DNA of 64,000 nucleotides from Bombyx mori (lineage: Eukaryota; Arthropoda; Insecta; Lepidoptera; Bombycidae): assembly GCF_030269925.1 (NCBI RefSeq), contig NC_085127.1:6827501-6891500 (forward strand), in the 5' to 3' direction. The notes under the pieces are model-generated. The model made no database searches and had not been told where the DNA came from. It saw nothing but the letters and a program-made list of their open reading frames with translations. Shown here piece by piece: positions 32,888 to 44,147 of the stretch (position 1 is its first letter; each line of letters opens with the position of its first letter). A program made the position numbers and the translations under genes.

Positions 32888-34082
32888 TAATTTATTAGAA
32901 TAGTTTCAAATTTAGAAATGAAATGTCTCATATGAAATTAATTATCGATAAAATTTATTCACATTTTCTATTCCTACGCTGTCTGTTGCTCGTCGCATAT
33001 CTAAGTAATAACGAACGCATAGCTCCATCGCATTCCGTAAACTAACTGCTTCATTAATCTAAATCAAATAGAAAAATCGTGTTTCATAGCGCTCTCGAAA
33101 AATATCAACATTTACGACCTCTTACAATATTTAATTTTACATTCGTATCGTCTTGTCATAACAATGGCTATTTAGCTCGTAATTATGTCATTATACTAAA
33201 GCCTATTTGGCAGCCATAACCAATTTAAATAGAACGTTTACTACATGAAAAATTTTGTATTTCACGCCCGTTTGTTTGATGTTTGATAATTTGTCAGACA
33301 GATTTAGTTACGTGTTCATAAGTGGAATATAAATGGATTTAACACATGAGGGCTGTTTAATTTTATTTTGATTTTTAATATTCCCGCCAACACATCCGTA
33401 GCTACCATCTGACCAAAATTAACTGAATCTTCTTCTTTTTCTCCATACAGTGAGATAACTAGGTGGGGTCGGCACAACTAATTTTTCTCTTCTATCATCA
33501 TTCACACACTCCATCCATGTCTTCTTCGGTCGACCTCTTCCCCCCCCTACCTTGCACTACCATTTCCATACATCTCCTAGTCACATGCATCTACTCTCGA
33601 TGCATCACATGTCCATACCACGCTATCCGTCCGCTCTTCAATTTGTAGATTACCGGTGCTACCTTCACGCTTCCTCCACCAAAAATAACTGAATAAACCA
33701 CTAAAAAAAGTTTTTACTAAAGATGGAAAACTTACATTGCAATTTAATTCTTTTTTTATGTCAAACGTCCATGAAGTATCCTATTTCAAGTTTTTCGACA
33801 GAAAGTTTTAGTGCCGTGTCTTATTTTGCAATACAAATTAGTTATAGGAAATGCATTTTAATCGGCATGCTATTCGATATGGTTTTAAAATTAACATTAT
33901 TTCTCGGGATATCAATAAAATGAAAAATAATGAATCAGAAGTAACGGTACTTGAAACTATAAAGGTTTTGCTCCATTGAAAAACTTCAATGCAAATGGTT
34001 TAAAGCCGTTTTAAGATAAACTGGTATGCAATGTAGACATTCAGCTGGTATTAGGTCTGTATTCAATTAATTCGCTGGGGTT
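32888..34082. other. No gene; one diverged repeat-like tract
   Basis: AT-rich DNA. About 33425-33650 is a pyrimidine-rich tract (AGGTGGGGTCGGCACAAC onward) that resembles a repeat I have seen in lepidopteran DNA, probably an old LINE fragment. I cannot give its limits. Confidence 0.35.
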
Positions 34083-34137
34083 TTTTTTTTATTGCTTAGA
34101 TGAGTGGACGAGCTCACAGCCCTCCTGGTGTTAAGTG
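34083..34137 (-). mobile_element. Bm1 SINE split by a LINE (part 1)
   Basis: T run, ATTGCTTAGATGAGTGGACG, and so on to GGTGTTAAGTG, where the LINE tail begins. Confidence 0.85.
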
Positions 34138-34482
34138 TTTTTTTTTTATGGCCCTTGTAGGCAGACGAGCATACCGCCCACCTGATGGTGAGTGGTTACC
34201 GTCGCCCATGGACTTCAACAATGCCGGGAGCAGAGCCAAGCCGCTGCCTACCGTTTAATACTCTCCACAAGCCTCGTTTGAAGAAGGACATGTCATAGCG
34301 CTCGGGAAACACCGTGGAGGGAAGCTCATTCCATAGCCGGATGGTACGTGGCAAAAAAGACCTCTGGAAACGCACTGTGGATGACCGCAGTGGCTCCAGG
34401 TAGTATGGATGAACTCTACTCCGGTGGCGGACGGTGCGATGGTAAAAACGAGATGCTGGTATCATCTCGAACAATTCCTCAG
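34138..34482 (-). mobile_element. LINE 3' end nested in a Bm1
   Basis: This is the longest copy of this LINE family here. The minus-strand frame (34474-34196, 92 codons) includes SSTVRFQRSFLPRTIRLWNE and ends PGIVEVHGRR before the stop. A 3' UTR and a T run at the left complete the 3' end. No target duplication longer than a few bases is visible. Confidence 0.8.
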
Positions 34483-34672
34483 GTTACTGAAGTTCATAGA
34501 CATCTACAACGTAAATTCGCCGCTCACTTTGAGATATAAGTTCTAAGGTCTCAGTATAGTTACAACGGCTGCCCCACGCTTCAAACCGAAACGCATTACT
34601 GCTTCACGGCAGAAATGGGCAGGGCGGTGGTACCTACCCGTGCGGACTCACAAGAGGTCCTACCACCAGTAA
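34483..34672 (-). mobile_element. Bm1 SINE split by a LINE (part 2)
   Basis: GTTACTGAAGTTCATAGACA continues the Bm1 to CCTACCACCAGTAA. Confidence 0.88.
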
Positions 34673-34915
34673 AAATACTTTATGTGAGGTATACTTTATG
34701 TGACAACCTTGAGTGGATGGTTAATCATTTGCATTTTTGAATATTAACGATAAAGCCTCAACCGCACTTGTCCCGCTTTATCGTATTTATAAATGTGCTT
34801 TAGAAAGAATTTGGATTTTAGAAAAAGAAATCAAATAACGAATATTTAATTAGTCTAATATTATGATGTGTTTATTTTCGTCACATGCCGTGTGCTTAAG
34901 ATGTTTTTATTACAC

Positions 34916-35135
34916 TATCACTAGATCAATACAAGAGCTCGCAGTCCACTTGGTTATATGTGGTTACTAAGACAGATATCCAACACAATTTAAATTCCAC
35001 CAACCCTATGAGATTGAAGCCCTAAATTGTATAAAGACTCCCAACCTTCAAACTACAACTCATGACTGCTTCATAATAGAAACAGGCAGGATAGGGATAG
35101 ATACGTGTGTGGGTTTACAATACGTCCTACCACGT
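34916..35135 (-). mobile_element. Old, diverged Bm1
   Basis: GAGCTCGCAGTCCACTTGG, GTGGTTACTAAGACAG, CCTTCAAACTACAACTCATG and ACGTCCTACCACG follow the Bm1 order with many substitutions. Confidence 0.6.
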
Positions 35136-36593
35136 TGGCAACCACAGAATGTCTTAATTCATAGACATAGCTATAAATTTTAACCGATTCCAAAAAAGGA
35201 GGGGGTTATCCATTCAACATTTTTCTTTGTGTAATGAAACGTTTTCCTATTTTTAATTGCTCTTCTTTAGTTATATAGCTGATGTTTTCCATGTGATCGT
35301 GTTTAAATTTTATCAAGATCTGACAAGTAGTTTTTGAGTTATCGTTAATAATGCATATTTAATTAACTTGGACTACGTTTATGATATTCTCATTTTATAT
35401 TTGTATTTTTTTTCTTTTCTGTTAAAATTTCGTAATGTATTTATTTTTTCTCATATTCAAAATTTATGACGTTTCTAGTACTTTATAAAATCGAACTAAA
35501 AATTCAAATTTTATTTCTCCAAATTTATCCCTAAAATTATTGTCTTAAAAATACATATTATTATGTTGCTGTGTTTATTTGTTTTACTCAGCCATGAATC
35601 AATCAACATGACTCTTGAGATACATTCTGCGAGAAAGAGTGTCATATTATATAAATATTATCCGGATTGCTTATTATACACAAAATGAAATACGAAATTA
35701 AGGTGCAATTTGTTGGATTTGGAAATTAATCTTTACCAAATAATGCGAATCTCATTTCTAAAGCTATACTATTATTGCGAAACTGAACCTTAAGTCATTC
35801 ATTCATCTCACATACCTCACAATGAAAATATTCGCTTACCGATTGAAAAGTAGTGATGTACCATATATCATAAAACAAAAGCCGTCACAATTCAAAAGAT
35901 GAATATGAAACATAGCGTCGATTCAGGAAAATAATTAGCGACATTCTCAAAAACGCGTACAAAAGATAAACCATTAGGGACTGTTCACTCACAAAACTAA
36001 TGATAGATTGAATTTGTAAGAGTGAAAGTTTCTCTTTGTGAACAATGTCTCCACGAAATCGAAATAAATTTTTGTCTGCCCAAGAATTTGGCGGGCGTTG
36101 CGACCACAGCCGCGTTAATGACAGGAAAGTACAATGAGTCGTCTAGAAGTGGTTTTTTTTTTTCACTTCTATATAGAAATCTCTAATTGCTGCTACACTT
36201 GATTACGTTTGTGTTTTAACATTTCTCAGTCTGTCACGTTTGATGTCCTTACAATCTTTTAATCGTTACGACAATTTTATTTTGAGATTTGCTGAATTCT
36301 TGAGACAAATTAACTACAATTTTTTTATTTAAAAATAGAATAATCTAGCCTGAAGTTCAAAATGCGCTCAAGCATACATTTTTTTTTACAACGAATACAT
36401 TACTTTCTTATCTTAGTGTAAAATTTCACTTCATTCTCAAAAACATACAAAGAGATGTCAATAAACTGACAGTGCGTTCTTGTATAACATCGAATTACAA
36501 ATATGAGTTTAACAATATCAATATTCGATTCCATTGGTCTCTTTAACCCTGATTTGTATAAACCCCTATTGTCGTATGTAATTAACAGCTAAT
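35136..36593. other. No gene recognised
   Basis: AT-rich DNA; nothing supported on either strand. Confidence 0.45.
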
Positions 36594-36603
36594 GTGCTCT
36601 ATC

Positions 36604-36866
36604 CCCGGTCACCGTCCTCGTCGAACCCGTCGCTTGCGACGAAGGGCTCGACGAGCGAACTAACCCATAGACACAGCCCACTGAGTTTCTCGCCGGATCT
36701 TCTCAGTGGGTCGCGTTTCCGATCCGGTGGTAGATTCTGCGAAGCACTGCTCTTGCTAGGGTCAGTGTTAGCAACTCTCCGGTTGAGCCCCGCGAGCTCA
36801 CCTACAAACGTTAGGGCGAAGCTGAAATAGCCTCTCAAGGCTATCAACATAGGTTAAAAAAAAAAA
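36604..36866 (+). mobile_element. Jockey 3' end with 10-bp target duplication
   Basis: GTGCTCTATC flanks it (36594-36603 and 36867-36876). It contains the last few codons of ORF2, the whole 3' UTR with the pseudoknot intact (36677-36727) and the terminal stem-loop, then poly(A). Confidence 0.93.
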
Positions 36867-36876
36867 GTGCTCTATC

Positions 36877-37519
36877 TAAAAACGTGTTCTTCGAATTCGT
36901 ATACATTTGATTTTTGATGAAAGTTTCTAAAACAACGTAAATGTTAAATGATGAAAGAAATCGTAAACGCTACGTTATTGTTTTTCTTGAACAGCAAACA
37001 ATTATCGCGAATGATTAGAAGCCCCTGGCTCAATCAAAATTACGATATGCAACAATTATCTCACTAATTGTAATTGTTCGCATTCATTCATTTATGGGCA
37101 GAGGGCGTTAAAGACTGTTTTTTTTATTATTACAAGTTTTTACATTGAACACACACTTCATCGAGTTACAAGAATTATTAATAATTTTATAAATAAAAAA
37201 GCGAATGACGTGGGAAACGCAGGCGAAGCTAGTGAATGCGCAGTAAGTAACCTTTCTCTAGAGGCTAATTAACTTCAATTTATTCGCGTTCACGTACAGC
37301 GAGCGAACTTTAGGGACTTTATCGGTTGCACTGACACACACATAAATTATCGTGAGAATTGAAATGGTCGCCGCGATTTTAATATACCGAATTATGTGGT
37401 CTTTCGAACATGATAAGTTTACAAACGTTTCGAGAGAAACAATGGCATTAGAAAACAGGAAAGCTGTAGCTATTAGACTGTGAACAATTTAAAAAGAGCA
37501 ATAGTATTAAATCACTGAC
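36877..37519. other. Presumed intron side of the minus-strand gene
   Basis: AT-rich DNA downstream (on the minus strand) of the splice donor at 37519-37518. No second exon was recognised here. Confidence 0.4.
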
Positions 37520-38302
37520 CTCTTTTTTGTTTTGCTCATTGATCTTGACTTGAGTTTGTTGGGGCTTGTCGCGCAGCGGTAGATATCCTTCGCGACTGTC
37601 GGCCGGTTCTATAGTAGTCTCCGTTTGCGTGGTCGAGTCCAGGGTGACGGTGCTCGCGGTACCGGCGTCCGTGGATCTCGTCTCGTCTGCTATGTTCGCC
37701 GTCGAAGCAGTAACTTTAGGCCCATCTACCGTAATACCAGCCGTATCAGCGGAAACTGTTTCTGTACTATCCGTATTCAGTGTCGTGTCTGCGTCTTGAA
37801 CCGTAGGGGTTTCTGTCGTTCTAACTATGGTTCGGATTGTGTAATGTTTTGTAGGCCTCGACGTAGTAGCGGTCGCGTCTTTCGTAGCCGGCGGGATCGT
37901 TTCCGTTTTACTCTGCGTTATTTTAGTTTCATGTGTCGTAGTAGGTTTCCGAGTGCCCTTTTTGGTTTTTGGTGATGTCGTGGCTGTAGGGTTCGTTACC
38001 GGAACAGTCGACTTAGTTTTCGTGGAGATTTTTTTCGCGTACGTAGTACGTTCTTCTAGGGTCGTCATTGTCGGGGTGCTGTCCGTACTTTGCGTGGTAG
38101 GAGGTGGCCTGCGATCGGCGGGCGGATCGAGGTTTGATTGTTTGGGCGTTCGGGACGGTGGGAAGAAATAGTCCATGATCGAGGGAGATTTGTTTCTGTT
38201 CGTGGCCGATAGCCATGTCCAAGGGTTGAAATCTAAGCCGCGAGGTTCGTCGGCATAGGCGACAGCGGCGAGCGCGAGGAGTACAAACAGAGACTTATTC
38301 AT
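37520..38302 (-). CDS. First coding exon of a secreted, Thr-rich mucin-like protein
   Basis: The chosen start (ATG at 38302, G at -3) gives MNKSLFVLLALAAVAYA, a clear signal peptide with probable cleavage before DEPRG. An upstream in-frame ATG at 38371 would bury the signal peptide behind an Arg-rich stretch, so I reject it. About 50 residues with aromatic and Pro groups (FNPWTWL, DYFFPPS) are followed by about 180 residues very rich in Thr, Ser, Pro and Lys. These are likely O-glycosylated. The exon is 261 codons, phase 0, ending AAAGAG before the donor GTCAGT (C at +3 is less usual). The rest of the gene lies further left and was not found. I do not recognise the family; mucins, peritrophin-like proteins and extracellular proteases with Thr-rich linkers are possible. 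Confidence 0.72.
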
Positions 38303-38524
38303 GGCGCGGCGTGCGCGTGCGGCCGCGACAACGATGCAAGCGGAACTGCGCAAGCCGGTACCAAGGCGCACAACTCGCAGGCACTCTCCTAGCTCATTCC
38401 GCCCTACGGAAAACTATGCAGATGCAACCTCCGCAATGCCTTATGTTCCGTAAGTCCACAATGGTTTACGTGTTTTGATTATTTTAGTTTACGTTTGCCG
38501 ATTTAAGCACAAAACAAATTATTA

Positions 38525-38964
38525 TCTATATATTAATACGTGATGGAAAAACTTTGTATCCCTTTTTACGAAAATTGCGCAGATGGAGGTGTATAAAATT
38601 TCCCACACTTATAGAGAATATAGAGAAGGAGTGCAGAATATTAATATTTTTTTAAATTATGCCTAAAAAATACATTAAATCAATTTAAAAAAACATTAGA
38701 CACACTACCATGTATTTGACGCACACACGCATGCATACTATTTATTTATTGTCAAACATTTGTTCTTGACGTCTGTGGTCAAATTGAAAATAGATTAAAT
38801 ATTGTTTGTCTTTATTTTTATTTTTATTTTTTATAGTGTAGTCTTGGCGAAATTGTGATTATAGAAGTAGATTATAGAAGTCTTTGAAAATAGAGTCATA
38901 ATAATGTACAAACTTACAATTTCATTTAATTATAGTCGAATTTCGACTACTGCGGGACCACTAG
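38525..38964 (+). mobile_element. Non-autonomous Helitron (440 bp)
   Basis: It starts TCTATATATTAATACGTG after A and ends GCGGGACCACTAG before T. Eleven bases before CTAG lies the hairpin TAGTCGAATTTCGACTA. It closely matches the copy at 61309 over its whole length. Confidence 0.85.
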
Positions 38965-39228
38965 TGTTATTTTAAATGATAATACACAACTGTTAAAAGT
39001 TTCATTAGTTGTTGTTTCTAAAAAGCATAATCACAAATTCTAATGAATAACATACATGGACTGATGTATTGAGTGTTGCAACTATGCTGGGGTTTAAATC
39101 TTGTAGGTTTATACCTTTGTTTTAAAAGTAAACACGTATTTAAAACTTCCAAAATGGAGAAATAATCAATAACTAAATTAAGTTAGTATTTTTAGCGTCT
39201 ACTACAGCGCATATACCTGTCACCACTG
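38965..39228. other. No gene recognised
   Basis: AT-rich DNA between a Helitron and a Bm1. Confidence 0.35.
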
Positions 39229-39366
39229 TTTTTTTTTTATTGCTTAGATGGGTGGACGAGCTCACAGCCCACCTGGTGTTAAATGGTTACTGGAGCCCAT
39301 GGACATCTGCAACGTAAATGCACCACCCACTTTGAGATATAAGTTCTAAGGTCTCAGTATAGTTAC
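39229..39366 (-). mobile_element. Bm1 SINE 3' half
   Basis: It runs from the T run to CTCAGTATAGTTACATAG, where the match ends in the middle of Bm1. Confidence 0.9.
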
Positions 39367-39477
39367 ATAGATACATAGTTATATAGATCAGTATTGTCTT
39401 GTCTGTTTGGGCCGCGAAACAATGATGCGTTCCAATTTGGATGGCGGTTTCTTTGTGATATCATTCAGCTACTACAC

Positions 39478-39754
39478 TAAATCAAACCCGCAAAATTATA
39501 ATTTGCGTAATTACTGGTGGTAGTACCTCTTGTGAGTCCGCACGGGTAGGTACCACCGCCCCGCCTATTTCTGCCGTGAAGCAGTAATGCGTTTCGGTTT
39601 GAAGGGTGGGGCAGCCGTTGTAACTATACTTGAGACCTTAGAACTTAAATCTCAAGGTGTGTGGCGCATTTCCGTCGTAGATGTCTATGGGTTCCAGTAA
39701 CCACTTAACACCAGGTGGGCTGTGAGCTCGTCCACACATCTAGGCAATAAAAAA
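39478..39754 (+). mobile_element. Bm1 SINE, inverted relative to its neighbour
   Basis: It starts AAATCAAACCCGCAAAATTA, so it reaches beyond the common truncation point, and ends ATCTAGGCAATAAAAAAA. With the copy at 39229 it forms an inverted pair about 110 bp apart. Confidence 0.92.
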
Positions 39755-41013
39755 ATATTAAAAAAAAAATATAAAAACTTAGTGCAATAGAAAAACTTTT
39801 CAAAACAGCGCATATCGTCTGCAATAAATATTGACGTTGTTTAATTTCTATTGCGTAAATTCGCCCTGCGGTTCCTCCTCGCTCTAGCCCAATACCGCTA
39901 TTCGATCAGAGGCGTTCAAATTCGCATCGTGTTCGTAGGAATGCACGTCTTCGTTCTAAAATTGTTGCATTATAGTAAATGTGATGCGGTCCACCAAACC
40001 GTTGGATGTACAAGTCGGGTCATTTTACACGCTCCAGTTATAGGCGCATCCATAACTCACGATGGGAGGTCAAATATTTTTCGTTTTTTTTTTGTTTCTG
40101 GAAACTGTTAATTTGCGATATCGGCTCACGTTCGACTCGGGTTTGTTTTTCAATTCTGCTGTTCGAAAGATTCGTGATATTATGCCGCCCTATGTAATTG
40201 TACATAGGGCTATAGTAGATCGCGCCTTGGTTAAATATTATTTACCAAATAATTATGGAGCAGGAATCTTCACCAAGTAAGTGCGTCCATACTGAAGAAG
40301 GAGATGAAAGTTTGAACAGTTTTCAAATGCGGATTTCCTATCCTTGATATAGGAACGCACCAATATTTCAAGGAAGTAATGATAATTGAAGCATTAGATG
40401 GATTCACTGCAGACTTCGACAAGGCGATCTTGAAACAAAACGGGTATCTACTACTGAGCGATTTATGTCCATTGACTTCGGTAACCCCGAAACACCAGGT
40501 ATTAATCTCTTTGGGCTTCACTATTGGAATTCATACGTCCTTGTGGCCCGTGAGCTCATAGAACCGAGGAAATGAGGAAGTACCGTCACAATTGAAATAA
40601 TCTGGTCCCAGCAAAAGCAAAATTAGAAATGACAATGAAACATTAAATCACATACAAAACTGACAATAATCGTACATTTAAAATCCATTAATTAAACAGC
40701 TCTAGTTGTTTGTGTTCAACGAGAACTTGGGTGTATCTAACATTGAATTAATAACAATGAACAATAGGCTTCGCCCCTGCCCCGACTTACAGAGCGGTTG
40801 ATTTAACTCATTGTCTATTAGATTAGTTAAACCAGCACCATGAGAAAACGCTTCTTGTTGACAGATCAACCTTTAATTAATGAACTTTACTAAAGAAATA
40901 GATTGATCGTAGACGGAAGGTGTTAAATAGCGAACGGTTACATCGACGCTTGTTTACACACAATATAAAACAAAACAAGAAAATCACAAACGACTTATCC
41001 TCTTAGCTCGTAA
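39755..41013. other. No firm gene; hairpin at 40187-40210
   Basis: A perfect 10-bp hairpin (GCCCTATGTA, loop ATTG, TACATAGGGC) lies at 40187-40210. A good-context ATG at 40255 followed by a strong donor GTAAGT at 40277 could be a tiny first coding exon, but nothing confirms it. Confidence 0.3.
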
Positions 41014-41421
41014 TTTTTTTTTATTGCTTAGATGTGTGGACGAGCTCACAGCCCACCTGATGTTAAGTGGCTACTGGAGCCCATGGACATCTACAACGTA
41101 AATGCGCCACCCACCTTGAGATATAAGTTCTAAGATCTCAGTATAGTTACAATGGCTGCCCCACCCTTCAAACCGAAACGCATTACTGCTTCACGGCAGA
41201 AATAGGCAGGACGGTCCTACCACCAGTAATTACGCAAATTATTATTTTGCAGGTTTCACTTTTATTACACGATGCTATTCCTTCACCGTGGAAGTCAATC
41301 GTGAACATTTGTTGAGTACGTAATTCATTAGAAAAATTGGTACCCGCCTGGGATTCGAACACAGGTGCATCGCTCAACACGAATGCACCGGACGTCTTAT
41401 CTCTTAGGCCACGACGACTTC
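41014..41421 (-). mobile_element. Nearly full-length Bm1 with tRNA-like head
   Basis: The head (41339-41421 plus) contains the B-box complement GGGATTCGAAC and the A-box complement in TCTTAGGCCACGACG. About 30 bp around the TGGTACCTACCCG region are deleted, leaving AGGACGGTCCTACCACC. Confidence 0.88.
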
Positions 41422-41816
41422 TTTGAAATACATTTGTTTGTTGACAATACGACTTTGCGTATCCTACTTTGATTATTGCAAGAGACTTACCATGAAGTGC
41501 CAATAACAATTGTATAAACTCAATCGGGTAAATTAAGCGCAAACCACGACAGACACCAAATAAAGTTATTTTTATGCACTGAAAGATTTAGCACTTTATG
41601 TGCCTACGCATTTAGCGCTTTCTTTTCTTTTTCCGAATCTGGCAAACTTGGTTTCCGCAAAGAACTTTTGTATTTAGCAATGAACAGTTTCTCTTGGTTA
41701 ATAATCTCTAGTTTTTGTAAATTTAAATCGTGATAATCAATCGGCCCGAATTGAGAACCTATTGAAGTTGATTAAATATTGAAAAATAATAAATAAGTCT
41801 ACGTTTACAAACGGTT
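41422..41816. other. No gene recognised
   Basis: AT-rich DNA without a supported feature. Confidence 0.35.
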
Positions 41817-41957
41817 TACGGTGATAGATTCTGCGAAGCACTGCTCTGTCGGGGCTAGTGTTAGCAAATTCTCTCAGGTTGAGCCCGTGAGCTCACCTAC
41901 TCATCTAGGCGTAGCTTGAACAGCCTCTTAGGCTACCAGTGAATAAGTAGGGGGGGA
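41817..41957 (+). mobile_element. Diverged Jockey 3' UTR fragment
   Basis: It starts GGTGATAGATTCTGCGAAGC and ends with the terminal stem-loop (CAGCCTCTTAGGCTACCAG) and AAGTAGGGGGGGAAAA. This tail type is shared with 53424 and differs from the two main subfamilies. Confidence 0.7.
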
Positions 41958-42549
41958 AAATTGCCCACGGTGGTCTCGAGTGGTCCACCGTAAACCAATG
42001 TAAGCCAGTTTACCACTAAAAGGAATCAGAAAACAATCAGGACTTGCTCCTTACGATATAAATCTCCATCTCACTGCAACTTACAAAAAAATGTACCAGC
42101 CTACATTACATTAATTAGTTCAATTTCAAATTGTGGTTTTCCATTTCTTTTTTTTTTTATGTTTTTATTCTGTGCATAACTTTTTGATGACTTAAAATCA
42201 GACTAAAAGCATAATTATTTAGAAAAATGCTTTATTCTCCATCTGGTCAATGACGGTGAAAGGTGGCTACCGTTGTTGAGAAACACCGGTAATGCTTCTT
42301 GTAGCTTAAAAGCTCTTTTATTAAAACACGGAATTTTAATCGGCGGATAATAGCTTTGGTAGTCGCGTGCGTAAACAAGTTTATGATTCGCACTTAAAGA
42401 AAATTAAACTTTCTTTTTAACGTGCAATTTAATTTAAAAACTAGTCAAATCTAATGTTTTTTTTTATTGCCCTTGTAGGCAGACGAGCATACGGCCCACC
42501 TGATGGTGAGTGATTACCGTCGCCCATGGACTTCAGCAATGCCAGAGGC

Positions 42550-42751
42550 AAAGTTAATATATTGAGATTATGTTGATAAACAAGAATTCTTTGAACTATA
42601 CTTTTTATTTTTAATAATTAATTCACACACATTTACACACCGCATACTAGATGGCAAGAAGGAAGGATGTACAAAAGTGGCGCCATCTAGTGTTACACTA
42701 TAAATAAGAGCAGAGCATACAGCCTAAAATCAATAAAATTTTATCCAATAT
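42550..42751. other. Unidentified 200-bp insertion in a LINE
   Basis: It replaces about 24 bp of the LINE. It contains the inverted pair ACTAGATGGC and GCCATCTAGT, then TATAAATAAGAGCAGAGC and a polyadenylation-type AATAAA. The last two resemble a solo LTR (promoter then poly(A) signal), but terminal repeats and a clean target duplication were not found. Confidence 0.45.
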
Positions 42752-42774
42752 AATAATCTCCACAAGCCTCGTTT

Positions 42775-43043
42775 ACCGGTCACCGTTCTCGTCGAACCCG
42801 TCGCTTGCGACGAAGGGCTCGACGAGTAAATTAACTCTCAGACACAGCCCACTGAGTTTCTCGCCGGATCTTCTCAGTGGGTCGCGTTTCCGATCCGGTG
42901 GTAGATTCTGCGAAGCACGGCTCTTGCTAGGGTTCGTGTTAGCAACGTCATCAGGTTTGAGCCCCGTGAGCTCACCTACTAAAGTTAGGGTTACGCTGAA
43001 ATAGCCTCTCAAGGCTCTCAGCTTAGGTAGGAAAAAAAAAAAA
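42775..43043 (+). mobile_element. Jockey 3' end nested in a LINE
   Basis: It is flanked by AAGCCTCGTTT and AAGCCTCATTT, an 11-bp target duplication with one difference. The ORF2 C-terminus, the 3' UTR with pseudoknot (42848-42898) and the poly(A) are present. Confidence 0.92.
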
Positions 43044-43120
43044 AAGCCTCATTTGAAGAAGGACATGTCATAGCGCTCGGGAAACACCGTGGAGAGGAGC
43101 TCATTCCATAGTCGGATGTT

Positions 43121-43865
43121 ACGTTTACATGTTACAATGTATAAATTTTCTATTTTTTACGTCAAATACTACGAAAACAAACGGCTTGTCGGTGCTATTA
43201 TCGGTTGATACCTGCGCATTGCACAACTGCCTGCATCTCGATTTTGTTCGTTGTCGGTCGGGGCAATTGCTCCAATTGTCCCCGTGTCGCTTAACGGAAT
43301 TCTTGGTTTTCACCGCTCGGCCATAGTCGACCGAAACCGGAACAACGCCGGCCGGTACCAAATCTAAAATCGCGTGAAAATCTTGTATAAATATGCGCCG
43401 CTTACGCACCTACTCTTCGATTTTAAATTTGACATTTAATCTTATTAGCTCTCCGTTCGGAAATGATCGCTAATGCTTGCACGTTAAAGTACACAATTGC
43501 TAGTGTGTGTAATGTAAACAAGTTTTAAAAAACTTATCATAATTCAGTACGCGTTTTGGATTACCATTCGTATGTATGCCCGAACTTCCTATCATGCACA
43601 AAGTGGTCAATGATAATGGTGTTACTTCCTTAATGCTTCAGTTTTGTAGGTTAAGAAATCGAATAATGACCTAATTACATTTTTGCGTAATACTATCATC
43701 TTAGACTGCTGGAAAAGTGTAGAACCTTACAAGGTAATACAAGATATTTTTTTCCGATTGATTTCATTATTTTACTGCATTGCAGAGATAGGTTTACGGG
43801 GTTTGAACTCTGTCATCATTCAATACAGACCACATTGCAAGTTAATATTTATTATGTACTAGTGG
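43121..43865. other. No recognised gene; GC-richer open region at 43125-43440
   Basis: A minus-strand frame of 94 codons spans 43409-43125 but has no recognisable domain. On the plus strand GTATAAATATGCGCCGC near 43384 looks like a TATA box. This might be an old LTR or a lost exon; I cannot decide. Confidence 0.3.
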
Positions 43866-44147
43866 CTAGATGTAGACTTCATAGTGCCTCAATCGATAAA
43901 TAAAAGACCTAAATTTTTGTATAAAATAAACTTAAAACAAACAAAAGAAATCCGTCCGACGGGGGGGACATCAAAGGAAAAACAAAATTGTTATCTTTAT
44001 TTAATTCCGAGCATTTTCATATTTACCTACCTTCTAAACCTTCTCTGGATTTCCACAAATAATTCAAGACCAAAACTAGCCAAATCCAGCTGTTCTCGAA
44101 TTTTAACCAGACTAACGAACAGCAATTCATTTATATATATCTATAGA
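43866..44147 (-). mobile_element. Diverged non-autonomous Helitron
   Basis: It shares CATAGTGCCTCAATCGATAA, CGTCCGACGGGGG and CTTCTCTGGATTTCCAC with the copy at 2679 and ends in CTATAGA before T. It lacks the inserted repeat of that copy. Confidence 0.65.

Larger units (their letters stand above)
42456..43120 (-). mobile_element. LINE 3' end carrying two insertions
   Basis: The LINE is seen in three pieces: 42456-42549 (T run, GGCAGACGAGCATACGGCCC...), 42752-42774 (ATAATCTCCACAAGCCTCG) and 43044-43120 (GAAGAAGGACATGTCATAGC...). The first gap holds an unidentified 200-bp sequence, the second a Jockey 3' end. Confidence 0.8.

Noticed and set aside
37448..38371. The whole 307-codon frame as one protein
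   Set aside because: The upstream ATG would bury a clean signal peptide, and the last 23 codons after AAAGAG look like translated intron behind a splice donor.
43125..43409. 94-codon minus-strand frame as a gene
   Set aside because: No recognisable domain or splice context; it may belong to an old repeat. Kept only as an unassigned region.
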